Source: Margaritispora aquatica (taxonomy: Eukaryota; Ascomycota; Leotiomycetes; Helotiales; Discinellaceae). Taken from it: 64,000 nucleotides of DNA. The notes under the pieces are model-generated. The model was not told where the DNA came from and ran no database searches. It saw only the letters and a list, made by a program, of their open reading frames with translations. A program made the position numbers and the translations under genes. Below, one piece after another: positions 36,236-48,728 of the stretch. The stretch covers positions 1,316,340 to 1,380,339 of the forward strand of contig VJWN01000001.1 in NCBI GenBank assembly GCA_007644065.1, given 5' to 3'. The first letter of the stretch is position 1. Each line of letters opens with the position of its first letter.

Positions 36236-37432
36236 ATGGGGTCAACGATGCGTGCAATCGGTAAGTCTTTTGATCTCGCTGCTCTCTCATAAACTAACAA
36301 CTCCTTCAGATATCAAGAACAAAACCGGCCCAGCCGAGTCTCTCTACATGACCGAAATCCCCAAACCCACAGCCTCCAAAGGCGAAGCTATCGTCAAAAT
36401 CAAAGCATTCGGCTTGAACCGAATGGATTTATTGCAACGCGAAGGCAACTATCCTCTTCCTCCACAGGCACCCTCGACGCTGGGAGTTGAGTTCAGCGGT
36501 ACGATTGAGAGTTTAGGCGAGGGAGTTAAGGAGGGATTCAAGCAAGGCGATGAGGTCTTTGGTCTCGCTTATGGAGGTGAGTTTTAAAAGAAAATTGGTG
36601 TGAGTGTTGCATGAGAGCTCATAAGGCGATTAGGTGCGTATGCAGAGTACATTGCTGTGAATACTCATATGCTTCTACACAAACCATCTCATCTCAGCTG
36701 GGAAGAAGCAGCCGGTGTCCCTGAGGTAAATTACCACAACACCAAACACAACTCTCACTCACTTACTCACCCACTCTTTTGCTTACAATCAATCTAACAA
36801 CGCTCCAGACCTGGATAACAGCCACCCAAGCCATGTACCTCGTTGGCGAATTCGCCTCCGGTAAAACAATCCTCTGGCACGCTGGCGCCTCCTCCGTCTC
36901 GATCGCCGGGATCCAACTCTCGCGCATCGGCGGCGCAGCAGCCATCTACGTGACAGCCGGCTCGCAATCCAAGCTCGACTTCTGCGTCAACGAGCTCGGC
37001 GCTACCGCTGGCTTCAACTACAAGACGCAGGACTGGTCCAAGGAGATCCTAGCCGCCACAGACGGCAAGGGCGTCGACGTCGTGGTTGATTTCGTGGGAC
37101 AGAACTACTTCCAGGGCAACTTGGACGTCGCGGCTAAGGATGGACGGATCGTGCATTTGGGCGCCATGAGTGGGACGAAGTTGCCGGCGGGCGTGGATAT
37201 TAGTGCGTTCATTAGGAAGCGCATAAGATTCGAGGGGAGCAGTTTGAGGAGTCGTGACCCCGACTATCAGGGTAAGTTGAGGGATAAGCTGGAGGGGTAT
37301 ATGCGGAAGTTTGAGGATGGAACGTTCAAGGTTTTCGTCGATAAGGTGTTGCCGTGGGAGGAGATTGTGGAGGCCCACAAGTTGATGGAGAAGAATACGT
37401 CGAAGGGGAAGATCATTTGTACTATTTCGTGA
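36236..37432 (+). CDS. NADPH:quinone oxidoreductase (zinc-less MDR, PIG3-like)
   Basis: Exons 36236-36260, 36310-36576, 36634-36725 and 36809-37432 join in phase to 335 residues. The start gives MGSTMRAIDIKNKTGPAESL. The GroES-like half has KAFGLNRMDLLQREGNYPLP, TLGVEFSGTIESLGEGV and GDEVFGLAYGGAYAEY. The Rossmann half begins HLSWEEAAGVPETWITATQA and contains GKTILWHAGASSVSIAGIQL and VDVVVDFVGQNYFQGNLDV. The LNRMDLLQREG and AGVPETWITA motifs place it with TP53I3/PIG3-type quinone oxidoreductases rather than zinc alcohol dehydrogenases; the usual zinc ligands are absent. The likely reaction is NADPH-dependent reduction of quinones. Exon 4 starts with a strongly C-ending codon bias. Confidence 0.92.
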
Positions 37433-39706
37433 TGAGGGGAAGTGAGGTAAATTCTGTAGATTGAGAGGATACGGTAACCTTCTAAAGGAACCACAGCTTG
37501 TATGATTCAATAGTCGCAGGTCATACAGAATGCATCGGTAAAGCCAGGGAATATACCTACTCAGGTGTTTTATCTTGATTGGAATTGAACCATCCCAAAA
37601 CTCATAGTGAAGACATTCCGTTTCCCAAGCTACCAGATTATCCGCCACCATCTCAAAAATCTTTCAATCGAGGATTATTGGTGATACATCTAAGCAGTGC
37701 ATTTATAGCAACGGCAGTTATCCGCCATTACCTCCCTACCTCCCTACCTCCTTAGGTAGTCCTTAGTCCTTACTCCAACACAAATCACAACCACCTATTC
37801 GCTAAAACACCGCTAAAGTACATACCTAACAATCTCAGCAATCCCATCATTACCGGCACAGAATCCAGAATAATCCTCATCCTTCTCTCTCTCTCTCTCT
37901 CTCTCTCTCAAAACTCCAAGCACCTAAGTTAGTTCTACCTTAGGCTCCAGCGATTAAGCGAGCGCACCAGATCAAAAGAAAGCTTGGCGCATCCCACATC
38001 CCGCCAGCCTGCCAGCCTGCCTTTCCTCGCCTTGTGTAACCTGATCGATCACATTTCGAACAGCCGCGACGTGCAACAGAAGCGTTTGGTGGCCGACACA
38101 GCGATACGTGATTGGTTGGTGGTTGCATCCCCCTCTCCTTTTCCCCAGGCAGTCGGTAGGATCGCCCTCATTCATGTCTTTGGTAGGTAACTAAGGTAGC
38201 GGTTTCGCGATTTCACGATTTCAACACTACATACCCAGAAGAAGAAGAGGAAAGCAGTATAGAATTAAGAGGTGAGATGGAACTCTTACTCTAAAGTAGT
38301 GCTTTTGGTTGGGATTTTTCTTTTGTCATTTCTCGTGGGTTATTTTAGTCTGATTTTAGGTAATACCTGCCTTGCTCTGTAGTAGTAGTAGTAATCGTAC
38401 ATTGATTTACTCATCCTCATACATAGCTTCCTTAGCCTCAATTAATCAATCTCATTTTAGCTACCTTTATGTTAGTTAAAGAAGTCATTGATGGTGTCAA
38501 TGGTGGGAAGAGAGAGACTGGTCGCAATGGCAACGGCAATAGTAATAGTGATAGAATTAGCAGAATAATGCGATTCATTCAAGTCTTGCTAGGTAGTTGC
38601 GCTGCTACAGAAGCATTGTTTTCTCCCGGCACGAATTTCAATTCGTTTTGACCCATAAGTTCGATCACTTCGAACTGAATGTCTATTATATTCCATAAGT
38701 ATAGCTGGCATTGACCACAGCAGGATTGGTTATGATTTATCTTGCCTCAACATCTGACAGTAGTGATATAGCAAAGCTTCACTCTAAATGCACACTTCAC
38801 GATGAAATAGCAACAAGTATATGGCCAGTAGTTTTTGTTTGACAATCAAGTCAAATTTCTTCCATGCATTTCTACCTAGGTACTTCGCCCAAGAGCATGA
38901 CTATTATTCCTCCCCTTCAAACAAAGCCACACATTGCCAGCACCACGACCACCATCCCCTCCTCCTCACCCGTCAACTTCAGAACCACACGCCAGGGACC
39001 AGCAACATCCACCCATCCATTTGTACAAATTCCACCCTTGTCCCTCTCCTCATCTCTCTCTTCCAAAACCGAGCTCATCACAAAGCACATGTTCTACAAA
39101 CCCCTCCGTGGAGGTAGTCAACAATCATATCGGCCGTTAAAGGAGTCGCAAGCCCCAGAACAAAAAAAACTGCAAGAAAAGAATCAATCCGTCAATCCCT
39201 CCCATCGCACTGCCCATAAAAATAACACCCGGCGGCGATATATGCGCTCACGCCGATGCAAATTTCGAGTTCCCCATCCGGTTTGTGTTGATGTTGCTGT
39301 TGCAGCCCGTCTATATTGTTGTTGTATTCCATTCCCATTCCGTGATCCCAAACCCAGCGCCAGTTGTCCCAGCGAAATACCATGCAATGATGTGATCCCA
39401 AAGGATTCAATCAGAAAACAAAAACAAAAGAAAACTTCCAAATGCCCAAACGAGTTCAGTTCGTCAAAGCTATAGGTGGAAGCAGATGGAAACGCAATGG
39501 AAACGCAATGCAAATGACTTTTGGTAATGTCCAAACAAAGTCAACCCAACCCGATAGCTACCTGTCGTGTATTTTGATTGCGCCTCTGTGTCGCCCACGC
39601 TCGAAATCAGTGATTTGCTCGCTCAATTTACAGGGACTCTAAGCAAGAGAATGACAAATGAAATATGTAGTAATGTGTACTACTTCGAAGGTTGCATTTG
39701 GCAACC
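37433..39706. other. intergenic, with simple repeats
   Basis: About 2.3 kb. It contains a CCTCCCTA-type array (37728-37752) and a CT dinucleotide run (37884-37909). Open frames around 38864-39475 are Ser/Thr/Pro-rich by low complexity and show no domain. No gene recognised. Confidence 0.55.
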
Positions 39707-42499
39707 TCAATTGACATGAACCAGATCTGGATCTTGATCTGCAGCATTAGGCTGTACAGTAACACGACCTTCGACACTGACCAGTCTAATTTTTGCGCTT
39801 AGAGGAAGTGAGTATTTCAAGGTGCCTCGAACAATAAGTTCGAACTCATGCTGCAATACTCTACCCCATCGCTCACTACCGGACGGTATTGTATGATTGC
39901 CGGGATGATTGATCCGAATCTGGCCTAAGGAATTGGTCTTTTCGTCATGGAATGGTGAGCCGTCAAAGGCAAGTGGACTATCAAACTTCCATACATGCCC
40001 AATTTCGAGATTCTGGTTCTTCGTCGGATCACCATCTTCGAGAGGTGGATCCTCAAGATTATCTCGAATGCGAAGTGCCCGTCGAAGACTATCTTGTGGT
40101 CGTCTCCACCATTCCGCATCAGTGCCGGCGTATTTGGACCTAGCGAAAATCACCAAGTCCGCTTGATCGATCGTAACAACAACGAGATTCGGATTTCGCG
40201 CTTGAACTTTAAGGTCAAAGATGATATCCTGTTCGCTTGCCAAAACATTCTTGAGTGCCACAATCTTCAGCTCTGTAAGTGGTTGTGTAGTTGCAAGGAT
40301 AAATCCAACTGCTGTAACTATGACAAAAAGGATCATGAAAGTCAAGACAATGCAGCCAGCCACCCGACTCAAGCATGATCGCTGGTCGTCATCAGGCCCT
40401 TGGTGCTCCAACTGTCGAATTGACCCCACTTGTCGTCGTCGACCAGACCGGCCCGACCGAACTGACGATATAATAAGAGGTGTCAGCTCATCGTCCGCTC
40501 CATCGTCTAGATCATAGCCAGCAGCAATTGGCGATCTTTTTCCATTAGGAGCCATGCGCATATTAGTAATTCTAGGACTTGTCGGCCGTGATGAGTGTCT
40601 AGGAGGATTTACTCCATTTTTGGATTTTGTCGCATTTGGAAAAGGAGATTCGTTATCAAAGAGTGATGGGTGGCCATTACCACCATTTCGACTCCACCGA
40701 CCGCCCAGATGATGGTGGTGTGTCGTACCTCGTCCTGTTCCGGCACTGCTGCGTGCGGTTCCCTTACCATCATCCTCACCAGTAGGAGCTTCCGGGCCAT
40801 TACTATTATACGAATTCGCAAACTTCATGCTCTTCTTCATGGCAACGCTGTGGTGACCATCCAATACTGATCTGCTTCCATTCCTCTGCTCAATTTGGCT
40901 CGCCATAGAAGTAGCGCTAGGAGTGCGTGAGTGAAATCTTCTTGGCCGATCACTGACGTCGGGTGGATTCGATTCGTAGACAAATGTCTCTTCTGAATCG
41001 GACGAGTTTGCTTCGTCGACCGCGCTCGCTACTTTTGCTTCGAAAATATCTGCTTTAGATGATGCTGGACGAACTCTTGTTAGCATAGAACCTACAGTGG
41101 AACTCGGTCTGCGGGAGCTGAGAATTGATTGTCGCTCAGGACTGGTTGCAATGCTACTGCTATCTGTGAGTGGAGACGGGCCTTGACCGTATCCTCTCCC
41201 AAAAGAACCAGTAGCATAGTCTTGCACCTCTTCCCGCGTGGAGTGATGATGATGATGATGCCTCGGTCTTGATAAATGTGCTTGCTCACCAGTGCCTGAA
41301 GTGACTGAAGGAGCCTTGCGGGCAGTCTTTTTCTTCTCCTTTTTTGGTCGAATAGTCTCTGAGCTTGGTTTTGCGCGTAGGCTGCCATTATTACCACCAC
41401 CAACTGCCCCACCAAGGGCAACTTGAGGGATTGAGCTAACAGTCTCCGTTTCCACTGTCATGTTTCTAGTCGAGCCTTCGCCTCCAGCCTTTCCACGGCC
41501 AATCCCACCAGTAATGGATGACTTGGTTGAGGGAGCATTGGAACGAAGACCGACCTGCGGTGCTGCGGATGTTGACCTCATCTTGATCTCCCCTTTCCCA
41601 CCACTCTCGCTGCCACTTTCGTTTGCACTGACGCTTGGCTTGGCCCTGATCGTCTTATTTGAGTTGTTTGATGCATTGGAAGCACTGTCCATGAAGCTGT
41701 CTGGTTCTGAAACTAAGCTCGTCCCAGTGGTTGTCTTCTCCAGTATGCCATCGAGACCCATTTCTCTGGGCGTATTTGGTTGACTGATCTCTTGCACTGT
41801 CTCCAATGTTGAGCTTGTCCCGCTCGCTCCTCTAGCCGGTGTCCTCATGCCTGGGCCCAGCAACGATTCCTCCACTTCAGAGTCTGTTGTAGCCTGTTTT
41901 CCTTCCTGTTGCTCCACTGGTTGTGACGTCTTCTGAACATTGATTGATGAGGGCTCTTGTTCGAATTTTCGAGGTGAGAATGGAGAGGGCCTGTTAATCG
42001 GAGGAGGAGATCGCAGTCTAGGTGATATAGGCCACCGAAGAGTTTCTCTGATTTCAGGTATGGCAGAGGGTTTCTGAGGAATTGGTGCCTTTATTGAAAG
42101 GTCCGAGTTTGAAGGATACAGGGAGGGAGTTGACGCAGCGGACAACGCCCTTTGGGTAGCAGCAGCAGAGGGAGGGTTCGCTCCTGGACGTGAAGGGCTG
42201 ACGTCTTGGTGAGAGTTCTTTCTTGGTCGAGTAGATCCTGTTGCTGACCGAGCATTACTCGGCTTGATATTCGGTCTCACAGGAGATGACTCTCGAGAAG
42301 GGATAGGTGAGTTCGTTGCAGAGGTTGCTCGTTTAGTTTGTAACTTCTTTGTTGCAGAGAGCGAGGATGTGGATGAGTCGCGGGTGATAGGTTTAGCCCA
42401 TGTCGATACCGGTTGGTCCTTACCAGTTGCAGAGATGCCAACAGGTTCGATGGTCTCGTGCTGAACACTCGAGATGGGGGTAGGAGTCTTGTCGTCCAT
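39707..42499 (-). CDS. VAC7: Vac7-like vacuolar membrane protein
   Basis: Single exon, 930 residues, ATG at 42499 (MDDKTPTPISSVQHETIEP). The first 700 residues are Ser/Thr/Pro-rich and disordered, with phosphorylatable SP/TP sites and two His runs. One transmembrane helix lies at about residues 705-735 (CIVLTFMILFVIVTAVGFIL), preceded by a basic cluster. It is followed by a luminal beta-rich domain: LTELKIVALKNVLASEQDII, FDLKVQARNPNLVVVTIDQA and ADLVIFARSKYAG, ending in KIRLVSVEGRVTVQPN. This layout matches fungal Vac7, an activator of the PtdIns3P 5-kinase Fab1 on the vacuole. The long disordered N terminus is normal for the family. Confidence 0.87.
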   Translation of the reverse strand: MDDKTPTPISSVQHETIEPVGISATGKDQPVSTWAKPITRDSSTSSLSATKKLQTKRATSATNSPIPSRESSPVRPNIKPSNARSATGSTRPRKNSHQDVSPSRPGANPPSAAATQRALSAASTPSLYPSNSDLSIKAPIPQKPSAIPEIRETLRWPISPRLRSPPPINRPSPFSPRKFEQEPSSINVQKTSQPVEQQEGKQATTDSEVEESLLGPGMRTPARGASGTSSTLETVQEISQPNTPREMGLDGILEKTTTGTSLVSEPDSFMDSASNASNNSNKTIRAKPSVSANESGSESGGKGEIKMRSTSAAPQVGLRSNAPSTKSSITGGIGRGKAGGEGSTRNMTVETETVSSIPQVALGGAVGGGNNGSLRAKPSSETIRPKKEKKKTARKAPSVTSGTGEQAHLSRPRHHHHHHSTREEVQDYATGSFGRGYGQGPSPLTDSSSIATSPERQSILSSRRPSSTVGSMLTRVRPASSKADIFEAKVASAVDEANSSDSEETFVYESNPPDVSDRPRRFHSRTPSATSMASQIEQRNGSRSVLDGHHSVAMKKSMKFANSYNSNGPEAPTGEDDGKGTARSSAGTGRGTTHHHHLGGRWSRNGGNGHPSLFDNESPFPNATKSKNGVNPPRHSSRPTSPRITNMRMAPNGKRSPIAAGYDLDDGADDELTPLIISSVRSGRSGRRRQVGSIRQLEHQGPDDDQRSCLSRVAGCIVLTFMILFVIVTAVGFILATTQPLTELKIVALKNVLASEQDIIFDLKVQARNPNLVVVTIDQADLVIFARSKYAGTDAEWWRRPQDSLRRALRIRDNLEDPPLEDGDPTKNQNLEIGHVWKFDSPLAFDGSPFHDEKTNSLGQIRINHPGNHTIPSGSERWGRVLQHEFELIVRGTLKYSLPLSAKIRLVSVEGRVTVQPNAADQDPDLVHVN

Positions 42500-45139
42500 C
42501 GTGGCTCTCTGCTGTGACCGGAGAAGATGTTGATGTATGAGTGAACTCTAATCGCGCAGCCACCAGGCGAATGGAAGAGAGTCCCGGATCCCTTCCTTGG
42601 CCAGGTTCCCGCGTTTCTCAGTAATGTGAATATTTAGCGTTGTTGAAGGGAAGACACATTTGGAGGAATGATCATGGAAATCTGGGATTGGGGACTTGGG
42701 AGGCGTGTGTTAGACGTGTGTCGGCGTGCAGCTAAACGTCGTTCGTCGTTGTTGGCAGGGCTGGGTTTTGGAGAGTTGGCGTAGGCTTTGACGTATTTGG
42801 CGTAGTGTGGGTGGTGAGTGGGTGTGGAGTGTGTGTAGAGTAAAGTAGTGCAGTGTGTTGTAGTGTAGTGTGATATGTATGCACGCAGTATGCTGCCCGT
42901 ATGTCATATGCGAGAGGAGGTGACGAGAACGGGATGCAATATTTATGTATGTATATATGTATGAAAACCGTTTTGCGAATTATTTTCTGGAATTGGGGTG
43001 TTTTGGGGGGGGGGAATGGAATATTTGGGATCCAAAAGGATCTGGCTTTGTGTGGATCACTTTGACGACCGGAAGAATATGTTCGGTTCCAGGTTGAGGT
43101 GTTCGTCCTTTTGCAAGGAGAAGCAGTTCAAGATTCAATGGGAGACTAGGAGGACGGGGAGACTGGGAATTAGTGAGAAGTTAGGAAGGGTGAGTGAAGT
43201 GTGAGGTGAGGGGCCAGAGGGATGGATGCTGGATGCTGGATGCTGGATGCTGGACAGGACTGGACAGGACAGGGATAAAAAAGCGTTGTTCCGGCAGAAG
43301 AGAAACTGAGAAAGCCCCAAATTCTCGCCTGTGTAGAGGAGTGTGTGTGCCAGTCTCTTCTCCATTCACTTGCTTTTCTTTCTTCCACCTCCCTTGAATT
43401 TCAAATCCAGTTCCCTCCCTTCAGCACAAGAAACCACCAACATCTGGTAAATCTGGCAACATGTGGAGTGGCAATCCCCCTCGGGACCGCATTACGATGA
43501 ATAATATTCTAGCAAAAACAATCACGGCAATTCCAGAAGCAGCGGTGAAGTACAACAGAGTATTATGTTGGGTATTCTCAACGTGGAGCGGTCTATACAC
43601 ATCTACGCAGTATCGTACTCATACCTACAGACGAGTACAGTTCTGTGGGCTCCCATGAACCGAAATACATACGTGCCTGTTAGTCACTGGCTTCAACTTC
43701 GGGAGAAGTGAAAGAGAACATGGTTTACAAATATGACAAGGGGGCAATGAAAACGTGTGATAGTGATAGTTCATTCTTCATCGCGTGAAGGGAGCCGTAG
43801 GGCTAAAGGATTCCCAAAGGGCCTAAGGGGTGATGCGGGACCTGACTGGTGGGAAGCCGGATGTGATCGATTTTCAATCGGGAACCGTGAGAAGTGACAT
43901 TCTTGTGTGAGTGCGACTTTACGACTTCAGGAAAGATGTCCGCAACCACGCACCCACGATGGAGGTAAGGTTGCCTTGAGTCCGAGCCGTCAACAGATCC
44001 CGATTTTACCCCTGGTGTGATGTTATCCCAATTAGGTTATATTTCTCTTCCTTCACATTCTAGCGGCCAGAAGAATCTATTAGCAATTGAGTTTACAACA
44101 TACCTTAAGGTCTGGCCCCAAGAGTGGTGACGACAAGCGCGGAAAGACACCGAGGACAACTTGGAATTGTGATGCCAATTCAAAACGGAGAAGGCCGAGG
44201 CTTGGACAAAAAACCACCACATTTCACGAATAGAAAGATGCGACGGTGAGATGCCTAACGTCCTCGAGCGAGCTCACTCGTCACTTCTAGCAACAGCTGC
44301 AAGAAGACCGTAGATCAAGTTTATGCACCCCAAACCTGTCCGTCATCTTAGGCGATACGAATGCCTAGGAGGTGAGTAAACATAAAAAGTAAGTATCATG
44401 TGCTCTTGGAAATAGCTGTATGAGGCAACGTCCCAGCAGATCAGAGAGGCTCGAAATTCGGAACGGCATCATCGGCCCAGTAGAATAGTGAACGTCGCGC
44501 CGATCATAGTGTCTAGACTTTGTCCCTTGACATGCATGTATTGCTTCATTATTATTTCATTGTCATAGACATAACCCTGCTTTGTGGCCAAGCCTTAGCC
44601 TATGTCGAATGGTTGAATTCGGCCCAAGACACCAAAGTCTGAGAAGGGCAGTTGATACTGAAATGTTTTTGCGACATTTGTCGACAGTCCCAAAGCCCTA
44701 TGTAACAGGTCAGTTCCATCTCTAAGTCCATAATATTCATAGGGAAGGTCCGAGTGAAAGCAATTTTCTTCAGATCACACATTCCCCAACACTGCACAAT
44801 CATCCCATTCCGGACCTCCGGTTGCAAAATATTCGATACTTCAATACTTCCTCTTTGCGCCGGCTCTCTTACTCGTCCACGTTTCAACATTCCAGAAGTC
44901 CACAAGCCCGGATCTAGAAGAACAATCCTGTCCCACCGCCGGGCGACCCAATGGCGGGTTCCTGCCGAGCCTCTTGAACCGCCACCCCACCCCTCCTCGA
45001 TATAACCCCCCACGACCACGACGACACCCCCTTCACGTGGATAGGGGGCTGCACTTTTCCCCTAAAAGAAATCAATGTTAACAACGCATCAGCCTACTGC
45101 CTTCATCACCTGAGAGGCACGACCAACAACGTTGAAGCA
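42500..45139. other. intergenic, with short tandem repeats
   Basis: About 2.6 kb holding the divergent promoters of the Vac7-like gene and the DUF2256 gene. It includes GGATGCT repeated four times (43224-43251), followed by a GGACAGGACT duplication, a G run near 43006-43014, and GTAGTGTA-type repeats near 42840-42870. No gene recognised. Confidence 0.55.
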
Positions 45140-46020
45140 ATGGCTTCCCTCGCTGTAGGCACCCTCAAGAAGATATGTACCACCTGCGGTAGGCAGATTA
45201 CCTGGAGGAAGAAGTGGGAGGTGAGTCGCGCTGCGCTCATCTTGACCCAACTCTTGACTCCGCTTGAGGCTGCGACGTTGTTGTGCTTTGAAATATTGGG
45301 GGGTTGTCAAAACTCAAGTGAGACAGATGCAGCCCTCATGCGCAGCCAGACCTCGGTACATGGCTGATACCCAGTGGAATCAACCCAAGGTGTCAACCAT
45401 GTCTTGCAAAGAAGATCAGTGGCGCCGACGAGGCACAACGGCAGCGGTAGTAGGCTTTCTCCGCGCTATATATTCCTTTTGCTCTGCTCTCTGCCACTTT
45501 GTCGGGTCTCTCCTCTGCTGTCAATTCACGAATCATTTCTGTCGTCATGAACCAAGTCTCCGCGACTGATATAAAATGTGTGTGACAGAAAAACTGGGAA
45601 GCAATAACGTATTGCTCCGATTCCTGTAGGAAACACAAGATCAAGCCGCACTCGCTGGACACTGCGTTCGAGTTGAAAATCCTGCGTCTGCTGACTGAGC
45701 GTCAGAGCAAGGTGGGTTGCGCGGCTGCGGTGGTGACGTGTGAAGAGGCAGAGGCTGAGGTCCTTTCGGAGCTGAAGTCTGGTGAGTTGATGAAGGATCC
45801 AAATAGCCAATCTAAAGAGGAGGGAGACTCAGCCCTCTGTGTTGGTGGTAATAGCATCACTACAATTAGGCAGGATTCTGAGCCTGCGAGAACAAGAGAG
45901 AGGTGCAGACAGGCTGCAAGACGTCTGGCTGCGAAGGGAGCGATTGTTGTCACACAAGATGGTAAAGTTGTAGATCCGAGTTTCGCCAAGGGCGTTATGG
46001 AATTGAAATTCCCCTCTTAA
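45140..46020 (+). CDS. DUF2256 + DUF3253 domain protein
   Basis: Exons 45140-45220 and 45589-46020 join in phase to 170 residues. The 368-bp intron is several times longer than the others in this window. Residues about 10-45 form a DUF2256-type four-Cys zinc module: KICTTCGRQITWRKKWEKNW followed by YCSDSCRKHK. From about residue 55 to the end is a DUF3253-type winged-helix-like domain: LKILRLLTERQSKVGCAAAV, ERCRQAARRLAAKGAIVVTQ and DGKVVDPSFAKGVMELKFPS, interrupted by an acidic/Ser-rich insert around residues 95-120. In bacteria these two domains often occur side by side, frequently near photolyase/cryptochrome genes. The biochemical role is unknown. The module order and key cysteines are clear. 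Confidence 0.85.
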
Positions 46021-48461
46021 AGTTCACAGCAAGGTATCTCCAGTATCAGAGTAGCATGCATGTCAGGTGACGCACTCCGGAGGCACCATGACGCGACTCG
46101 CCTCGATATATGAGTCTCCGTAAAGAAGAAATTTCACCTGTATGCCATAATATAAGCCTTGAGATATTGTGTAGCAGATTTCTAGTCGCAACTTGTGATT
46201 GGGAGGGCTCTCATTCAAAGTGTGCTGTGATTGAATGAGTATGAAGGAGGATTGAGCTGGTTAATATCGCATCAGAGTACTTACCTTGATTAAACCTGCA
46301 GTGTGAAGTTCTTGTGGCTCCATTTGCTGTCAATACAACCAGCGTTCTCACCTCTCATATTTCTCTCTATATCTGTCTGTTTGCGTTTGTACGTCCAACG
46401 TCTCACTTGATCAAGAAATTGGAAGCTCTGGGAGGTAGCACAGGATACACTTGAATACTATCCCTCCAAGCACACCTTTTCCAGCCAAAATGGGTCTTCG
46501 TAATCACCTTCAATCCAGTATTGACTGTCCTAGAGAGATTGGAGATGATTTTTAAATACTTGCTCGTCTACCAGAAATAGTATTCACCTTCAATAGACGT
46601 TGATTTCACGTACAGTTGTTTGGCTCCCAGTCAATGTAAATGATCTTATCCAAGTATAAATATTCGCAACATTGCAAGAATGAAATCTGGCAAATCTAGC
46701 TTCATTTTAATTGAGACCTAAAGTCTTGTGAAATGGAGAAGCGAGGAATTGTAAGTGAAATTTGTTGGTTGATTCCAGTTGTATAGAATGGCTTTTGTTA
46801 AAACTGGGGACTGGACGGATAACCTGCAGTTGTTTCCAGGATGATTCTTATCATTGATATTCCGAACTGTCTTGACATGTTGTGTTGCTGTCAAGACGAT
46901 TCTACGCTCGATCAACGCCAAGGTATCTGGAAATCTGCTCGTAGCTTTCCTTTACTTCAGCTTCTCTGCTGTAAGTACTGCAGAGAGAACGGAAAGAGCA
47001 ACTGACTCTCGGTTTTTAGGTATCGCATATCTTGATCTGATTTTGAAACCGGAGAAGTGGTAACAGAAACTGAGAATGATCTACCCGTCTGGAACGGTGT
47101 TAATCATACTCCATTACTTTGACGATCAGTATTTACAGACCATCTGTCATTAGCTTTCTTTGACCTTTCAGTATTACTGGGTTTGAATTAAGTATCTCAA
47201 AATTGAAGGTCAATTCTAAGCCTTGATTCTTTAAAGAGTGAATATACAAATACTAGCTTCTTAGCTCTTAGCTTAAAAGCATCAACAAATGCAAAAGCCG
47301 CTGGTTTGCGCAGAGCTATGGACGTTCTGTATTTTCGTTTTTTGGTGCTGTTTTCAACTTGCTATTCTATTGTTTCCTAAGTGTCAAGAATATAGAGTTA
47401 AACTTTCAAGTTTTACCTCCCAACGCAACTGTAGCTTATATAAAACGCTCGAAGTAGAAGAATAGAGTTGCTGTCATTCTAAGCGTTGTTATCGTTGAGA
47501 CCTATTCTTGTTGTATGAGAGCTTCGATGCGTTTCGGTATTATCACCTGAAGGTATATGTCAAGAATGCAAATATAGGAACTTTGTGGTAAGAGGTTGAA
47601 ATTGGTGTCAATCAGCCTCCGAATAACCTGGCTTGTAGCTGGACTTTTTTTTTTTGACAGGGTTCTACTTGACGATTCTACATTCATCGTTATAAATAAG
47701 CACTTTCGGCAACAGCTGGGCTTGAGGATAGATGGAGCTTCTCCTTTCTCAGGTGTAGAGATGTAGTTAATGTTATTGCTCATTGAATCTTGCGTATCTT
47801 TAAATATGCAAAAAAGTGAATACGTTCCAGTGATAGCTGTAGTAGGGTCCGGAAGTAGATGAACAATGGTTGTAATCTTACCATACATACTGACTGCAGA
47901 TACATTTTTATCAGCCAATATCCTGGCCAGTGGATCCCTAGTGTATTGTATTTTCCTTTGCCTCACAATTCGAGTGTAGAAGTTCTGTTGTCATATCCAT
48001 TGGTGTGCTTGTAGTGTTTTGGTACGTAGTGGTTGTCCTGCAATGCCATTTCAACGTCACTCTTATCAGTGCTGTCGATTTGTCAAGACACTTAAACAGC
48101 GTCAATCCTTGAAATCGTGGAATTGAGCTGGACGCACTTTATCCTTCAAGAATACCATTTTGTACTTGGCGCAAGGTAAAGTTTAACGCTGACTTGCATA
48201 ATTTGAAGAGTAAAAGACTTACAACAACAGTTCCATGTTCTGAGCCTCGAAACCTTGTAGTAGCTATGGAGATTTTTTATTGTTTCAATCAACCTATGTA
48301 CACATAATTGGAGTTTTGCATAATGTCGTCTGTTATCTGCTGAAATACTCGACGAACCAAATTGTCTACGTATGAGGAAGATTGACCTTTGCCTTCAGGG
48401 CTAAAGATAGGCTGGTATTAAGTCGAAAGGAACAACATGAGCATATGAAAATAGAAATTTA

Positions 48462-48668
48462 GACAGCTTCAAAGCAACTCATTCATTCCACAGAAAAAGA
48501 AATCCGGAGCCTCGCCACTGACCTCGCCGTCGCCCACCACACCGTCGACGTCGCTAAACTCAACACTCCCTCCAAAAAATATTACAAATTCAAAACATGC
48601 GCGAAAATAGCAAACTCCAGGACCCCTCCTGGAAGTCCCTTGCAAACACTTCGATATGTATTTTAAAG
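48462..48668 (+). pseudogene. possible coding relic, about 68 codons
   Basis: A short plus-strand open frame begins right after a TAG and ends in TAA. It reads STEKEIRSLATDLAVAHHTV, DVAKLNTPSKKYYKFKT, with amphipathic, charged text and many CpG dinucleotides, in sharp contrast to the AT-rich flanks. It has no ATG at its start. It may be a fragment of a degraded gene or an exon of a gene I cannot complete. The opposite strand also carries an 85-codon ATG frame (48726-48469), so the coding strand is uncertain. Confidence 0.3.
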
Positions 48669-48728
48669 TAGGATTGGCGATTGACCGTGGCGTCGTAACG
48701 GTTGTCGCCATGTTTTGTTGATCCACCC

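Noticed and set aside
38864..39475. 203-codon plus-strand open frame
   Set aside because: Ser/Thr/Pro low-complexity text, overlapping alternative frames, no domain or neighbouring exons.
47502..47966. 154-codon minus-strand open frame in AT-rich DNA
   Set aside because: Begins at GTG, shows no recognised domain and has biased AT-driven composition; kept only as part of the AT-rich region description.
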